This document shows positions 35,898-49,200 of a DNA stretch of 64,000 nt, piece by piece. The position numbers and the translations under genes are program-made. Origin of the DNA: Nymphaea colorata. Its lineage: Eukaryota; Streptophyta; Magnoliopsida; Nymphaeales; Nymphaeaceae. Each line of letters begins with the position of its first letter. The stretch's first letter is position 1. The stretch spans positions 17,673,354-17,737,353 of the forward strand of contig NC_045142.1 in assembly GCF_008831285.2 (NCBI RefSeq), given 5' to 3'. The notes beneath the pieces are model-generated. The model was not told where the DNA came from. It made no database searches and saw only the letters and a list, made by a program, of their open reading frames with translations.

Positions 35898-37140
35898 AAG
35901 AGATAGAGAGAAAGTCAATGTTGTTGGCTGTGCTAAAACTTAAAATTTGTGTTTAAGTTTATGACTACCGCACATATGGACTATCGAAGAGGTTTAATTT
36001 ATGACTGATTTGATTTTCATTTTATTTTCTTTTCCCAATTGAGGGTCCTATATATAATTTTTTTTTTGTCATAATTTTTTTCTGATTAGTCTCTTACATA
36101 CTTTTTTTTCCTTGCCTCAATTTGTTTCCCTCATCTTAAAACTGGTGAATCTTAAATAGAAAAAAAAAAGAGAGAGATCTGAAATGCCAGTCTTTTCTTA
36201 ATTAATATAATTGCCCCAAAAAAAATGGTACTAATATTCCATGAAAGGGCCCATACATTGAACGAGATTCATGGGAGACTCTATGAGTGTCCCATCTGCC
36301 GAACGGTTCCCCAAGGTAGGGCATACTTTCTGTGCTCTAGGGTTCCACCCTTATCATGATTGAACTTGCACATTCATTGCCCCTCTTTTGTAGCACACAG
36401 AATTAATGCACCTAGGATCCAAAACGAGAACTGGCTGCTTACCAACTCCTAGTTAAACAAACCCCATCAGTGATGAGCTAAGCTCATGGCTATTCTTTTT
36501 GCTAACATATTGGTGCTCTTTAAAAATCTAAAATTTAAGTACTTAGTGCTTCTTAACTACAAATTTTTAACTCTACCACTGTTCCTTACTGAAGATGTAA
36601 TTGAATGGTTTGGAATATTGGAGCTAGAATGAGCTTTACCAAATTCAACATAGTTGTATTCCATGATATTTGATTCATTTTTATTATTTTATCTATTAAA
36701 AATTATTTGTTTAATATTATTGCTTAACTCGTCATCTAAATTTGGCCGATTCACCAAATCCGCAGCCTGGCCGATTTAGTTCTTAAACTGATTCTAATGA
36801 CACCAGGTATCTGTTTGAGTTGTTCCAAAAAATTAAATAAATGCGGAAAAATTAACATCTAATTAAAAAATCACATGAGATTAAAAAATTACGAGAAGTC
36901 ATCCAACTGAATTCAGATTTAAGTAAATGTTGAATTAAATTTGGATTTAAAAATTTATTTTAAATGCATGTCCTATATCTAATATGGTTTCGGTTGGAGG
37001 CCGGTTCTTAACATACTGCAATGCGGTTCAAATCAATTTTAGAACTGCATTGGGATTCAATTTAGATTGCGAGTTCAAATTTAGATTCAAATATCGTTCA
37101 TGTTTTTCTTCATTTGTATTTAGAATCCAAACATGTGACA
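33132..37140. other. Non-coding flank R1/L2 with small element remnants
   Basis: No gene is visible. The region aligns with 52749-56103 with many indels. Probable small transposon remnants rich in GGCCCGAC/GGGCTCGGGCTC words lie at about 33425-33705, 34305-34375 and 34648-34885. The first is also present at about 53040-53310. R1 has about 160 bp (about 35076-35230) that R2 lacks. Confidence 0.55.
35862..35889. repeat. (AT)n microsatellite
   Basis: A short AT run followed by ACACAC and GAGATAGAGAG, matching a shorter run near 55220 in the paralogue. Confidence 0.85.
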
Positions 37141-39843
37141 AAGCCGATAGTACAGTGAAGCAGACAATAGAGAAAAAGGTGCATCTTATTAGAATCCAAT
37201 CCCTTGACATCCCTAAAAACTACATGATTTGTATGACTCTACTTGCTTGACAAAACTAAAGATAAATGAGACCAACAAACGTCGTTTTGAATATATGGGC
37301 AGGTGCGGAGGAAGGGGGGCCTTCGCCCCACCTCAAATTTTAAACACTTTAAAAACTTATATATAAATGTAAAAAAATGTAGTTTAATATACGTAAAAAA
37401 AATTAAAAAATTTCATTTCAGTCATTGTTAAAACTTTGAAACTATAGTTTGGCTCCTGCGACGAAAAATTCTTGGCTCCGCCCTTCTTTATGGGCCTTTA
37501 AATATTAATGTCGTTCTTAGGTTGGAAAAGAAGATCCAATAAAAGGTCTCTAATATAAAGCGATGTATATGTTGCTTTTGGGGAAGGCAAAAAAGGTAAC
37601 GCCAAAAGTTGACATGAAGCATATTTTGATGTACATACTTTATTCATATGGTGATATTTTTTTATTTTTCAATTTTAGATTAGCACTTCATTCTCGTTCT
37701 CTACGCAATTTTTCTTAATATACTGTTAAATGTAAAATACTCACCCCGGAAGACATAGCATAGTTAGTTGAACTAGAGCCGTGTGAGTCTCATCTTCCAT
37801 CATCAATTTGATTTTCATGAGCGATATTAGAGTTGAAGGTACAATAAGAAGTTGACCACATATTAGGAAACAGACAAGAATAAAAAATGGACTTGTTTTT
37901 CATTTGAAAAAGTGGGATGAAAACTCCTCACATACCCAAAATGTAATATATTTACTTTTATATATATTTTTTTGAAAACTTAAAATTTGAAATAGAATGG
38001 GTGAAAGGGTAGAGGCTAGCTTCCACTCTGGATGAAATATTATTTTTGTTCACCTAGAAATAGATTATCCCTTTTTCATGTAAATTAGAAAATGTTGAAC
38101 CATCGATTGTCATATTCTTGACAAAGTTCTGGCTTTATCTGATGAAAATAAAAGTGCAAGTTTAGAACTTTGAAACTAAAATTTTAATGAGAGCCGAAGT
38201 ACAATTTTTCAAATTTTTTTATATAAATTAAACTAGAAATTTTAAAATTTTAACAAGGCTAGTGGCGGCCCCATCCCTCTGCCCATGGTGCGAGGTGCAC
38301 ACACACATACAGAGAAAAACCCCTCAAGATTTTGACAGTAAATTTTGCTGTCCAACTTAGTTGCACAACCAATCATTGGAGAGGAGAGGGAAAGGAACAA
38401 TTTAACTGGTGAGAGGTAGTTAGGAAAGGATGGAAGAGTAAGAAAAAAGAAAAATTATGCACCAACAATTCTCTTCCTCCGCGTAACCAAATGGAATATG
38501 TGCTCAAACCGTCGGTGCTTTCTCTCTCTAAGTCGTGCACTTTCTCTCTCTAAGTCGGAAATCTTAACGCGGGCTCAAGAATCAAGATGCAAATAGTGTC
38601 CACGTTTATCACGGGTCATGGAATCTCTCTCTCTCTCCTCTTCTCTGGCTGCGAAGTTAATAAGCCGAGCCGAACTTCTCCTGCTTCAGCTCAGCTGCCT
38701 CTAATGAAGCTCTTTGATGAACAATATACAAATAAAAAAAATTATAATACTTTGTACATATATATATATAACTATACGTCCACTATTTGATTAAAAGGCT
38801 GAATAACATTTTTTATTGAAGAACTTCTCGCGACGCTAATATTTGTACCGATGTCATAAATATTAGTTTTGTCTCAAACGGAAACAGTCACTAAAAGCTG
38901 CCCATATATATCGGCCTACAATATGGGTTTTGAAAACATTCTGTATCTTATAAGTATTAATTAGTTAACCTATTATGCAGTCATCAGGGTTGGATACGGT
39001 ATTTTTTTCTCTAAAGATGGCCATTGTATAATTTCTAAAAAATTCTTGTGAAGCTAAACTAAAATTTTTAGAAATGCCAAACAGTAAAAGGATCCATGGC
39101 TCCTGCTATCAGGCTTTTTTTTAAAGGGTGTAGGTTTGGATACAGTATTTTTTTCTCTAAAGATGGCCATTGTATAATTTCTAAAAAATTCTTGTGAGGC
39201 GAAACTAAAATTTTTGGAAATGCCAAGCAGTAAAAGGACCCATGGTTCCGGCTATCTCGCTTTTCTTTAAAGGGTGTAGGTAACTAATTAAAGTTTAGTC
39301 ATCAGTTTGATTTTCATAAATATTAATATTTTGAACTGCAAACAGACGATATGTAACACTTTAGTTGACACATGTATCACCTCCCACATTCGTCTTAATA
39401 TAGCCCTAACTCGTAAAATCTTGAAACAGAGAGAAATAAAAAGAAACTTTGCTTAGAATTTTTTTAGTATTCCTCCCACCCATACGACTCTCCTTATCGC
39501 ACTTGATATTTCGTCCAATCTGCCTCTTAAAAGTTCTTTATTTTTACATGAAAATCTTAAATATTTATCATTATATGTATATATACTTAATATTTTTTCC
39601 TACGAGAGACCTACAAACCGATACGTCTCGGATGGTTAAAATTAGTAACGTCCTCGATATAAGCAAGCCATTAGAAAACCAGCTTCTACGGCTCAGCTCG
39701 GGTCGGTTCGTCTCCTTTTGACAAATTTGTGAACATCTCTGAGGCTGACCTCCAAAAAAACGTACACATTGCCATGCTTCTAACCCTAACGAAACATGTG
39801 GGCCCCAATCACACACACTCTCTCTCTCTCTTCCTTCCCTCCA
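37141..39843. other. Non-coding 5' flank of LOR2 with two unoccupied insertion sites
   Basis: No gene is visible. The region is paralogous to 4176-9200 and 56290-57460 but more diverged from both than they are from each other. It preserves the pre-insertion state of the PIF-like element (TTA, 37827-37829) and probably of the autonomous hAT (37144-37151). It has its own local duplication of GGCCATTGTATAATTTC-containing sequence (about 39017 and 39165). Confidence 0.6.
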
Positions 39844-39851
39844 TATAAATA
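39844..39851 (+). promoter_or_regulatory. TATA box of LOR2
   Basis: TATAAATA, 102 bp before the ATG at 39953, preceded by a CT-rich stretch. Its position is conserved with LOR3. Confidence 0.65.
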
Positions 39852-39952
39852 TCCAAACATAAGCGCAGCCCTCTCATACGGCACCTGATCTTTCTTTCCG
39901 TTCAGGTTTAAGAGAGAGGAAGGGCAGAACACTACTGCACCAGACAGACAAC

Positions 39953-40077
39953 ATGAACGCTGCAAATTCTGTGAGCTCTACCCCCTTTACGTCTCCCGGC
40001 GAGGCTTCTCCACTTGTCCCAAAGAGTCTCCGGCGACGTTCCCGTCCTGGCAACGATGTGGCCTCCGCCGCCGCCAA
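39953..40077 (+). pseudogene. LURP-one-related copy 2 (LOR2), truncated in exon 1
   Basis: The ATG is followed by NAANSVSSTPFTSPGEASPL and RPGNDVASAAA, matching the first 40 or so codons of LOR3. At about 40077 the LOR sequence stops. The frame runs on through unrelated filler to a TAG at 40163-40165. The rest of exon 1, both introns, exons 2-3 and the 3' flank (equivalent to about 12840-18441) are missing. The promoter and start codon remain, so a short aberrant transcript is possible. Confidence 0.9.
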
Positions 40078-40080
40078 GTG

Positions 40081-40610
40081 TTGCATAGGTAGTACAAATT
40101 GCATAGGTAGTACAAATTCCATTTCTTGCCAAGTCATTGGAATTTTCGGAAAGTCAAAATACTAGGTTATAAACATTTCTTGCATGATAGTTAGAGCTGA
40201 GCAAATTGGCAAGAAATGGCAATTTGTACTACCTATGCAACAATTTTAACACTCCTTCTAAAATACAAATACCAGGTTATAAACAATTACTGCATGAGGG
40301 TTTATCCTAACTCTCCATGTTCAAACTCCAGGTTATAAACAATTACTGCAGGAGGGTTGATGGTGCGAGGGGCCCCATATATCATCCCTCTAATTATTAC
40401 TACTGCATCTACAATCTACCAACTCTCTAAACTACCATCCCTCTAATTATTACTACAGCATCTAGAATCTATCAACTCTCTAAACTACCATCCCTCTAAT
40501 TATTACTACAGAATCTAGAATCTACCAACTCTCTAAACTACAATCTCTCTAATAATAATGTCCAAGTTATAAACAATGTCCATAATCCTAACTCTCTTAT
40601 GGACATACAG
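40081..40610. repeat. Filler sequence with inverted and direct repeats at the LOR2 breakpoint
   Basis: About 530 bp has no counterpart in L1 or L3. It includes an inverted repeat with arms 40099-40132 and 40206-40240 (one 1-base indel) around a 73-base loop, and an 18-base word TTGCATAGGTAGTACAAA used twice at the start. It also has three related copies of a GGTTATAAACA-containing segment (about 40163, 40275, 40330) and three 53-bp tandem units (40383-40435, 40436-40488, 40489-40541) beginning CATCCCTCTAATTATTACTA. No coding sequence is evident. Confidence 0.85.
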
Positions 40611-40805
40611 CACCAAATTGCTTCACATGGTACATCACTAAGATCTTGTTCATCCTCCGTGAAGATCCTCCTGCTCCGATTTTCAAGATAAAGGGAAAAG
40701 GCAAAGAAAGATTATTGTGATGGCATACATCATTCCTTGTGCAGAATTTCTTCCCTCCTCCATGCCATATGGATAAAGTTTACCTAATTAAGACATGTGG
40801 AAATT

Positions 40806-40808
<3 letters not shown>

Positions 40809-40870
<62 letters not shown>
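40809..40870. repeat. Compound (TA)n(GA)n microsatellite in M2
   Basis: Counterpart of the tract at 18641, with fewer units in both parts. Confidence 0.92.
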
Positions 40871-40874
<4 letters not shown>

Positions 40875-42315
40875 ATTGAAAAGAGTCATCCAACTTACTC
40901 ACAGGGGTTCACTGGTCTATCATGATAGATGGTTGAGGAGAAAAAAAAAGTGACAAACATTTTCTTCATTTAGTATTACTTTGCATCTTTTTTTCTCTTT
41001 TTTTTCTCAACCGTTCATCATGATAGATCAAACTGCGAGTGAACTTGATACCAAAAGTGAAACAGAGAGCCTCTTTTGTGATAAGTGTTAAGATATTATT
41101 GGACATCCATTACCATGGGAGTTATGCCTCAGTTTTCTGTTTTGCCTATGGAACCACATTGTTTAGAACTAAACAATGTTTGTCCATCTAATTAACAGTC
41201 ATGACCTGCACTTCTTTTATCATTTAAAATTTGATTCTAGTGATAAGAGGTACCCTTACATTCAAACAACATTTGAAAGCTTTGGATCTCAGAGTCAATG
41301 TGTTTTGGCATCCACCCTTTGTCTTAAATCTATAGATCTGTCGACCAACTCCACCCCCAACAAGACACATGATAATGATTTTTTTGTTCAACCCTGGTTT
41401 CTAAATCTACTAATTTTGTCTAAACACTGTTTCCAAAGCAACATTGATCTTAGATCACCTCATATTACCTATCAAACAAAGAGAATACCCTCTCCCCAAG
41501 CAAGTGTGCATCATTTTTTTGGAATTCATGTATTATCATATGAATAAGAGGCGGAGGCAGGTGTGGCCAATTGCCCACAGGGATCCCAAAACTTCTTATT
41601 TCCTATTGATATTTGTAGACAATTTTTCTAGTTTACATATTGGTGCCCCTTAAAAATTTAAAACCTTATGTGGCTCTCCGCCCTGACATGAATATTCTCG
41701 AGATTCGCAAGGCCAATGTCAACCTCATATTTCCTAATTAGGGACCACCTCATTCTAACAAATACAAGATTCGGTGTGGGCGTCATTGCAGATTTGACAT
41801 TAAATTGAGCTTTGAAGCCTTTCAAAGGCCCTCTAGACAAGTGACATAAACAAGCTTGTCATACATTCTAAATGCATAATGTTGCCCTCTTTATATGCCA
41901 AGTTGGGCAATGAACTAGAGAAAAGTGGCAGAAAAAGGAAAGGAACTGGTAGAGCATAATTGAAAGCCCCTCCCCCCATCCTTCCCATCCCTGGAAAAAA
42001 CAAACAAGGTTGGTTTCCTATTCATTCATCTTTATGAGTAATAAATGCATTTATCCCCACTTACAGTTGCTCATCCCTTTCATGGATAATGGTTCAAATT
42101 GCTTTTCTTCTAATAAAATAGGATAAATGAATGTCTTTACACTGAAAAGAACGGGTCAGACTCGGATTGGTATACAAGTAAATCCCACATGATGTAAGCT
42201 CATTGCAGTAGCCACAGCAAGTTGTTAAAACCATAAGGGAATCCAAGAAAAATAAATAAATAAATAAAAGGCTAGTCCCAAAAGAAGGCCTACTACACAC
42301 CCATACCAAAGTAGA

Positions 42316-42708
42316 CAGCACTGTTCAATGTGTCGAGCCAATTCGAGCCCGAGTTGAACTCACTCAGTTAAGTTTGACTTGAGAACGATTTGAGCACGAG
42401 CTTAACTAAAAATTCAAGTTTATAAACAACTTGTGTTTGAGTTACATAAATTCCACTCGATTAAACTTGAGTAAGGCTCGTTTAATCTAGGTTTATTCTT
42501 TTCTTTTTGTAATTTTCAAAAGTAAACCAAAGAAAGGGACCAAGTCAAATGTGGATTTGGTAAACGAGTCAATCTGTGACCCAGCCTACTGAGTCATGCT
42601 TGAGCTGACCTTGTACATCTCGATTTGAGCTCAAGCTGAGCAATATATGAGTCGAGTTGAGTCGAACTGACCGAACTCAACCACAACTTGACTCACGTAC
42701 AGCCCCAC
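42316..42708. mobile_element. Degenerate hAT-like MITE in M2
   Basis: Second copy of the element described at 20162, inherited through the block duplication. The ends read CAGCACTGTTCAATG and CGTACAGCCCC. Confidence 0.5.
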
Positions 42709-45700
42709 AAGCAGATAGGTTGGGAATAAATAAAAAAAAAAACTTAAAAAATTAGTTCCTTACAGATGTCGTTGTGTATGGAAATTCATGGCACAAGAGA
42801 TAAACACTGACTGAACTTTTCTTTTCCTGGTGGGGCCCACTCTTGATATATAAGCGTATCGATATGTGACCCACCAAATATAGGTATATGTGTGTGGATT
42901 ACCAACTTCTTTTAAATTTAAATTTGCACAAAAAGCACCAATTTTTTTTTTGGGGGGATGTATTGGCTGATTGTGGAAGGTGGATTTGTGATGCCTTAAA
43001 ATGGCTGCTCAGTGGTGGAGTTACCACAATAGAAAGTCTCCCCATTGTTCACCTACTCGGAGAATCCATCAAGTGGCGAAGCTAGAATTTTTTGGCTGAG
43101 AACTTAGATTCGCTGACGCAGGTTGTGGGCACCGTATGCCACTGAACTTGGGTCTTGCTTCACTGCAATGGGATTTTGGAAGAGATGAGGTGGGTACTAG
43201 CTCCCATCAGCCACACTATAGGTCCGTTACACGTGTAAAAACCCCAACGGTTGACCTTATAATAGATGTCTTGTCTTCACCTTTTAGGTTAGTTTGGTCT
43301 TTGACCATGGGGATGTAAGCTTTCGTCCTTCTTTTAGATAAGAATTGAGCTTTGGAGCCACATATTTATGATCCAGGGGACACCAACCCTCATGATTGTC
43401 AAAATCTCAATGTAGAGATCATGCAAATGGCCTCTGCCTTACTACCCAACTTGTGCTCCGCCAATGGCAAAGCCAAATGTGGGCTTGTGTGGGCAGTACC
43501 CCACTCAGAGCCACATAATTAATTTATTAGATATTGGTGAGTTTATTAGATGTTGATGTCCTGTTTTACTATGAATTTACGGGGTTTAAGATTTCTTTAA
43601 GGGTTTAAATTTGGATTGCAATGTTCTTAGCGTACTCATGTCGATGTATACCCTTATTTAAAACCCTTAACATTTCTTTTTCTAATATCTCAAAAACCCT
43701 CAGCGATACATCAAAAGTTTATAACTCAATCTTGATTATTGTACTAAGTTTCTGGGCCCAACCACTACTTTAGATCATGTTTTGCCAATAGATATTAGGA
43801 CGAGGTTTTCTTTGGATGAAGATTTTTCATTTTGATTCCATGGTTAAAGCAACTAAAATAAGTTAAGGATAATCGTACACAAAAGTTTGTGTGTGTGTGT
43901 GTATTATATGACACAAACAGATAGAATATGGATGGGAAGAGTTTTCATTGAGTACTTGGGTTGTGCCAAAGGGTCTTGTTAAAGTATGGACCAAGCGTGG
44001 TTTATGACCATCCAGTTCTGATTCAAAAAAACATGACATGGAACATTTTCTGGATGAAGTTCGTCATTGTTGTCAACTGGTGTTGGTGTATGGTAGTTAG
44101 GGCTAGGCATCTGGCCAGGGCTCGTAGCCCAGGCACTTGCTGGCAGCCCAAGCTGGGCCTGTATACCGACCATCAATTTTATCCCCGTTGGGTACCCAGT
44201 TCGATGTACACCCTTATTTAAAACTCTGAACATTTCTTTCTCTAATATCTCAAAAGCCCACAGCGATACATAAAAAGTTTGTAAGAAGGAGCTAGCTGGA
44301 GGCATCACGATGAAGAGAAAGAAAGAAAAGAGAGAGAGAGAGAGAGATGTTATGTAGTGACGGGCTGCCTACTAGCCCAACCAAGAGCTCCTCAGCCAAA
44401 AAATTCTGGGTTGGTGACTCGAAGTGCCCCTCGACCAAAAAATTCCAGCTCAGCCATGGGTTCAATTTGAATTCTTGAAATATGAAGAGTCCTTTTGGGT
44501 CTATCACGAGAGAAAAAAATGACGAGCAGGTTCCTGCTCTAAAGGTCACTTTAATAAAATTCTTAGTAACGCCTATCTAATCTTTTTCTACATGCTCGAT
44601 CAATTTTTGCCGCATCATGGATGAATCCGATTATTCTGCCCCCTTACTCTTTTCTTTGTTTTCTCTTTTGTAAATTTTCTATTTATAATCATATGTAATC
44701 ATAGAGGATAACTCCATATTCAAACCTTATGCTGATGTTCGTTTATGAGTTTATGTTAATTGCTCAAGTTTAAACATATAAGTGAAGAAGAAATAAATTG
44801 AGTTAACAAATATAAGCACATGTAATGAGCACTAACATAACAAAAGCCTACAACGTTCAGCTTTTATCCCTCTGTCTAGAGCACACACGAGTCGAGCAAC
44901 TCACTAATGCCTCGTTTGATTGTCAAGTCTAAGCGAGTTAAGTTCGATCAATTACAACTTGTCATTGCTCGCAGCAGCTCATGTTCAACTCACCACCTTA
45001 TTGAACCGAGTGAGACAAGCATGAAAAGAGCAGAACCTAAGTCAAGCGATGAGACACTTGGCCAAGCTTAACAAAAGTTTGAGCAAAAGAGACACTGGAA
45101 AAGGTTCTAAAATTTTCTGTTGGAAGACTTTATCTTTGTTAACAAGCCTAATCAAGCCAAATTAAGTTCAAATGGCTGACTCAAAACTTGACTCAATAAA
45201 CAAGCTCAAAAGATCAGCTCCAGCTCAACCCAATCATCATCTGAGTCGAGCTCAAGCCCAGCTTACAAAACCTACAGTAAAGACCAACACTCAAGAGTTT
45301 TCTATACACCATGCATTAATCAACCACACACCAAAATGATGCAGCCCCTTTCGTTTACCTGTCGATTCTCTTCTGAACAAGCCTGCTAATTGAAACCATA
45401 TTGCTTACCAGCCTTACTTAACAACGTACTGTCTTGACACTTTTAAGTAAACTTAGTAAAGGCGCCATTTTTTGCAAGTGCTGATAAGGCAAACTCAATA
45501 GGCAGTATAGGCTACTTCCCTGGATTGTTCTACAAACGATTTACTCCTGCCAATTTGAATTTATCTGGACTGTCATTGACAATATTGTGTAGGACGTAAT
45601 GTATGGTATACCCATCTGTTGCATCATCAGCTGATGTATACAGCATTACGACATACAAATGAAACCACGGAAGGTGATGAAAGAGTGAATCCTCAGAGCA

Positions 45701-46285
45701 GGAAGAAAGCTGACCGAAGGAGTGCGGGTGCCATGATTCAGATAATAGGTTCTCCTGACTATTATGACACACGGCGCTAAAAAGTCCCACAAACCAGATC
45801 TTCGCTCAGATGCACATCCATACTGCGTTTGTCTGCGCGCATGTTTCCATGCTTTTGTGTGGAGGGAGAGGGGGAGAGAGAGCTGATTTAAAGTTGGATA
45901 CTTATGTTGGATAGTGGCCATTTAGCCCTATTTGGATTTCTTGTAACTACAAGGCAGTTAGGAGATTAACTTTGAAACCTTATCACGAGACAAAGATTCA
46001 TCTTTATCTTGCTCCTTCCTAAAAACTCTCACCCTAACTGCCCGCTGGGTTTGGGGAAACCTAAGGGGCTGTTTTACGGTTTAACCTTAAAGGAGCCCCT
46101 TAGAAGGAAACCCCTGAAGTTTCTTCTTTCTCTTCCTCTTCTTGCTTTATTTTTTTTTTCAACTTGGAGTTGTCGCTGCTTCTTTCCTTGCAATCTGGAG
46201 CCACTGGTGAACATACTATGCAGGCGACATACTACGCAGGAGACGACTTGCTACAGGCCTCTGTCCTACTTCAATTGATCCAACA

Positions 46286-49200
46286 TTGGTATCAGAGCTT
46301 TACTTTTCGAACTCCAATAAGTGAAATTCGACTTCTGTCGTGCTTGTGCAGATTATACTACCTGCGTATGCATGTGTGTCGTCTGTGTATCATGCTCTTT
46401 TAAGATCTATTTCCTGAGATGAAAATAAAGCATGCTAGGCTATACTGAGTTGAAGCGTGTAGCATGCTAGTCTTAATTGGTTTTGAAACTATCTGGTTTC
46501 TATATTATGTTTTCTTCTTTTTCTCTCTGTGTCTGCGAGAGACCGAGACCAGAGCCAAGCCTAAAATTAAGCAAGCATATCCAAGTTAAGGGCTCTGTCT
46601 GAGAGTTCCGAACCTACTGTAGATAGTAATTGTAAACCAGTACCTTCATAGGAGTCCTGTCCAAAGGACACACCATTGGTCAAGTCAACTGATACAGAGG
46701 CAGTTCAGCGCCTCAGACGACAGAGAGCAGAGATTGCTCTGCTGAGTCTGCTCGACATACAATTGAATACTAAGGGAAAGAGGGAAGAGTAAGGGACTTT
46801 ACATGAAGAAATTAAATTTGCTCCCTCTTCCATTGGACCCCAAATGACCGTTTTCTTAATCCTCGACCTCTCTGCTCCAGCCTTCTTCTGCTTACCAGCG
46901 TCGAGTTGTTTTCGTCGCCCTCCCTTTCCAGGGACACGCAGAGACGCGTGCGAAGGCTTAGTCTGTGCTAGGTGGTCGTCCCTTTTTCCTCTTTTTTATC
47001 TTCTTCCAGCGTCGACCCTGACCCACCAGAAGGCCTGACGGCATAAGGTGCACGGTCTGCCTTCTTCCTCGCCGTGTCAAGGAGAGAAGATTTAGCAGGC
47101 TTCGGGGCGCGCCAGCCTAAGTTTTTTTTCTTCTTTTGCAACAACCCAAGACTGCTGCTTCCATAGCACCTGCTGCTTGCCGGAGGCATTTTCTGTCTGC
47201 CGTAGCAGCAGGGGACACTCTCTAGCCATCCTCCTTACAGCGGCATTGAACATTCTACCCTCTAGCAGGCTGGAAAAAAAGTCGATTGTCGCCATGGATA
47301 CCCTCAAAATCTGGCTGGAAAACACCTCCCAAACCCCAGTTTCTATCGAAATCACCTAGCAGCCACCACATCCGAAGAAAACTCCAACGGCAAGACCTCA
47401 GGCTGCATTAGGATTTGCCAATAGCTGGCACGGCTTCGTTCTGCGGCTTCTGCCGACCATCTAACTCGGACCCCAGTCACCAGCAACCACGAGAGAGCAT
47501 CAATATGGGACCGTGGCCTCGATCGGTCGCTGGTTTGACGAAGCCAGGCAAATTGCCTCCTGGACTCCCCGAGAGCCGCCGGGTACAGTGGAAGTGTAAG
47601 ACGGGAGGAGACTTGCCGCAAGTTTTCACCGCGCCGGTAGGAAGGCCTTCCTGTGGAGAAAACATATGTCACCAAAGTGCGGGGTGCGGGTGCGGGTGCC
47701 AATGCACTACGTCTCAAAAAATTTAGGTGTGGCGGTGCGACGAGAGTATTTAGTATTATTATCAATTTATAATAATAATAATAATAATATAATATATATA
47801 ACATTATGACCTTGCATTAACAATTTAACGAAGACAAGTGTAACTCAACCTCTGCCACCGAAAACCAAACCAGGGCTCGGCGATTAAAGAAGCATTGGAT
47901 GATTTTCTAAGGATTAAAGCTAAGTTGGGTAGACTCGGATTTGATCCGAGATCTGAATTGCCACTGAAATCAGTGGGTTTCATGACAATGGCTTTTTTGG
48001 ATAAATATTAAAAAGTTGGAGGGCTTATAAGTACAACCATATAAACATTAACTAGCTAACCCTAGCCCCATTCTTAGTGCCCGTGGTCTTCTTCCATCTT
48101 TCAAGTTTGAACAAGTGCAGCTCTCTCTCTCTCTCTTTGCAGAATCGTGGGAGGAGGCACAGTCGTTGGTGGGAGACCCGGTGGGGGAACCGAATGCGTC
48201 TTGCTCAGCAGGCGGCAGAAACGCCGGTTGGGGTTGAGGAGGCTGACCGTGTGCTTTGTGGTGGAGCAGAGGAGGGAAATGACAGAGAAGAGAGGAGGAG
48301 GCGGGAGGAGAACCGAAAGCCGGTGGGGTGGAAGAAGCTGGAAATGATGGAAATGAGGGTCTGGGATTGACTCTTTCCATGGTGAATGAGAGAATGCTAG
48401 AGCGGGCAGCAAGGAAGAAAAAGAAAGAGCCACCTAGTATAACTTCAGTCGGGTGCTTGTGGGGTGCGAATCTGGGTCGCACCAGCACCCGCTTCGTGTC
48501 GACGTGGGTGCGGGTTCCCAAAAAACACACCATGGTGATTTAGGAGAAAACTCAGCAGTGGCAGCGGCGGGGGCGCGGCAGACGAATCCCTAGCAGAGCT
48601 CTTGCGAGAGGAGAGAGATGCCCTCGAGAGGAGAGAGAATGGAACTGGAAGGGTAGGTTTAGGGCGTCTTAGCTAGGTGGGAATGGAAATGGGTGGGGAT
48701 GATGTCCAAATGCAAATGGCGGCTGGCTATGGAGGAGTGAGGGGACTTGGGTGATGAACTAGGAGAGAAATCCGACTAGGGATTGGGCCCCTAAAATCTT
48801 GGCTGAGGTGTATGGTGCGTGGCGGCTACCTTCCTCGAGTTTAGGAAGGGAAGCTAAGGTGTCGCCAACAAATGTGGGCGACTAGGCTAAGGTGGGTCAC
48901 ACGAAAGTGGGGCTAGGGACAAGTGGTGGGAGAAACGCGAGAAAATCGCAAACGAGGGGTTTGTATACAAAAATTTGAAAATTACAGAATCAGTCCACTA
49001 TTTTTGCATCAGTTTCAAAATGGCTGTCGTAACTTTCACAAATTTATGCCACAACGTTTTTGCTAAAAACTTCTTCAAAAAGAGGCTTGAGAAATTTAAT
49101 TTCAGCAAAAACCAGGGATTTTACACGAAATTACTTAGTGATACCCTCAGATCTATTGTAAATTTCTGAAAGAGGTTACCAGAAAATTCTTTTGCAATAT

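Larger units (their letters stand above)
40611..46637 (+). repeat. Segmental duplication M2 (nearly identical to 18442-24547)
   Basis: Same content and order as M1, with small indels (for example a missing stretch near 43843 and a shorter GA tract). It reads without a gap into the copia leader, so it gives the intact version of the junction lost at the Ns in copy 1. No gene is visible. Confidence 0.9.

Noticed and set aside
48048-48533. 161-codon antisense frame and related 30306-30752
   Set aside because: Lies wholly inside the Mutator-like elements; compositionally biased, frame differs between the two copies.
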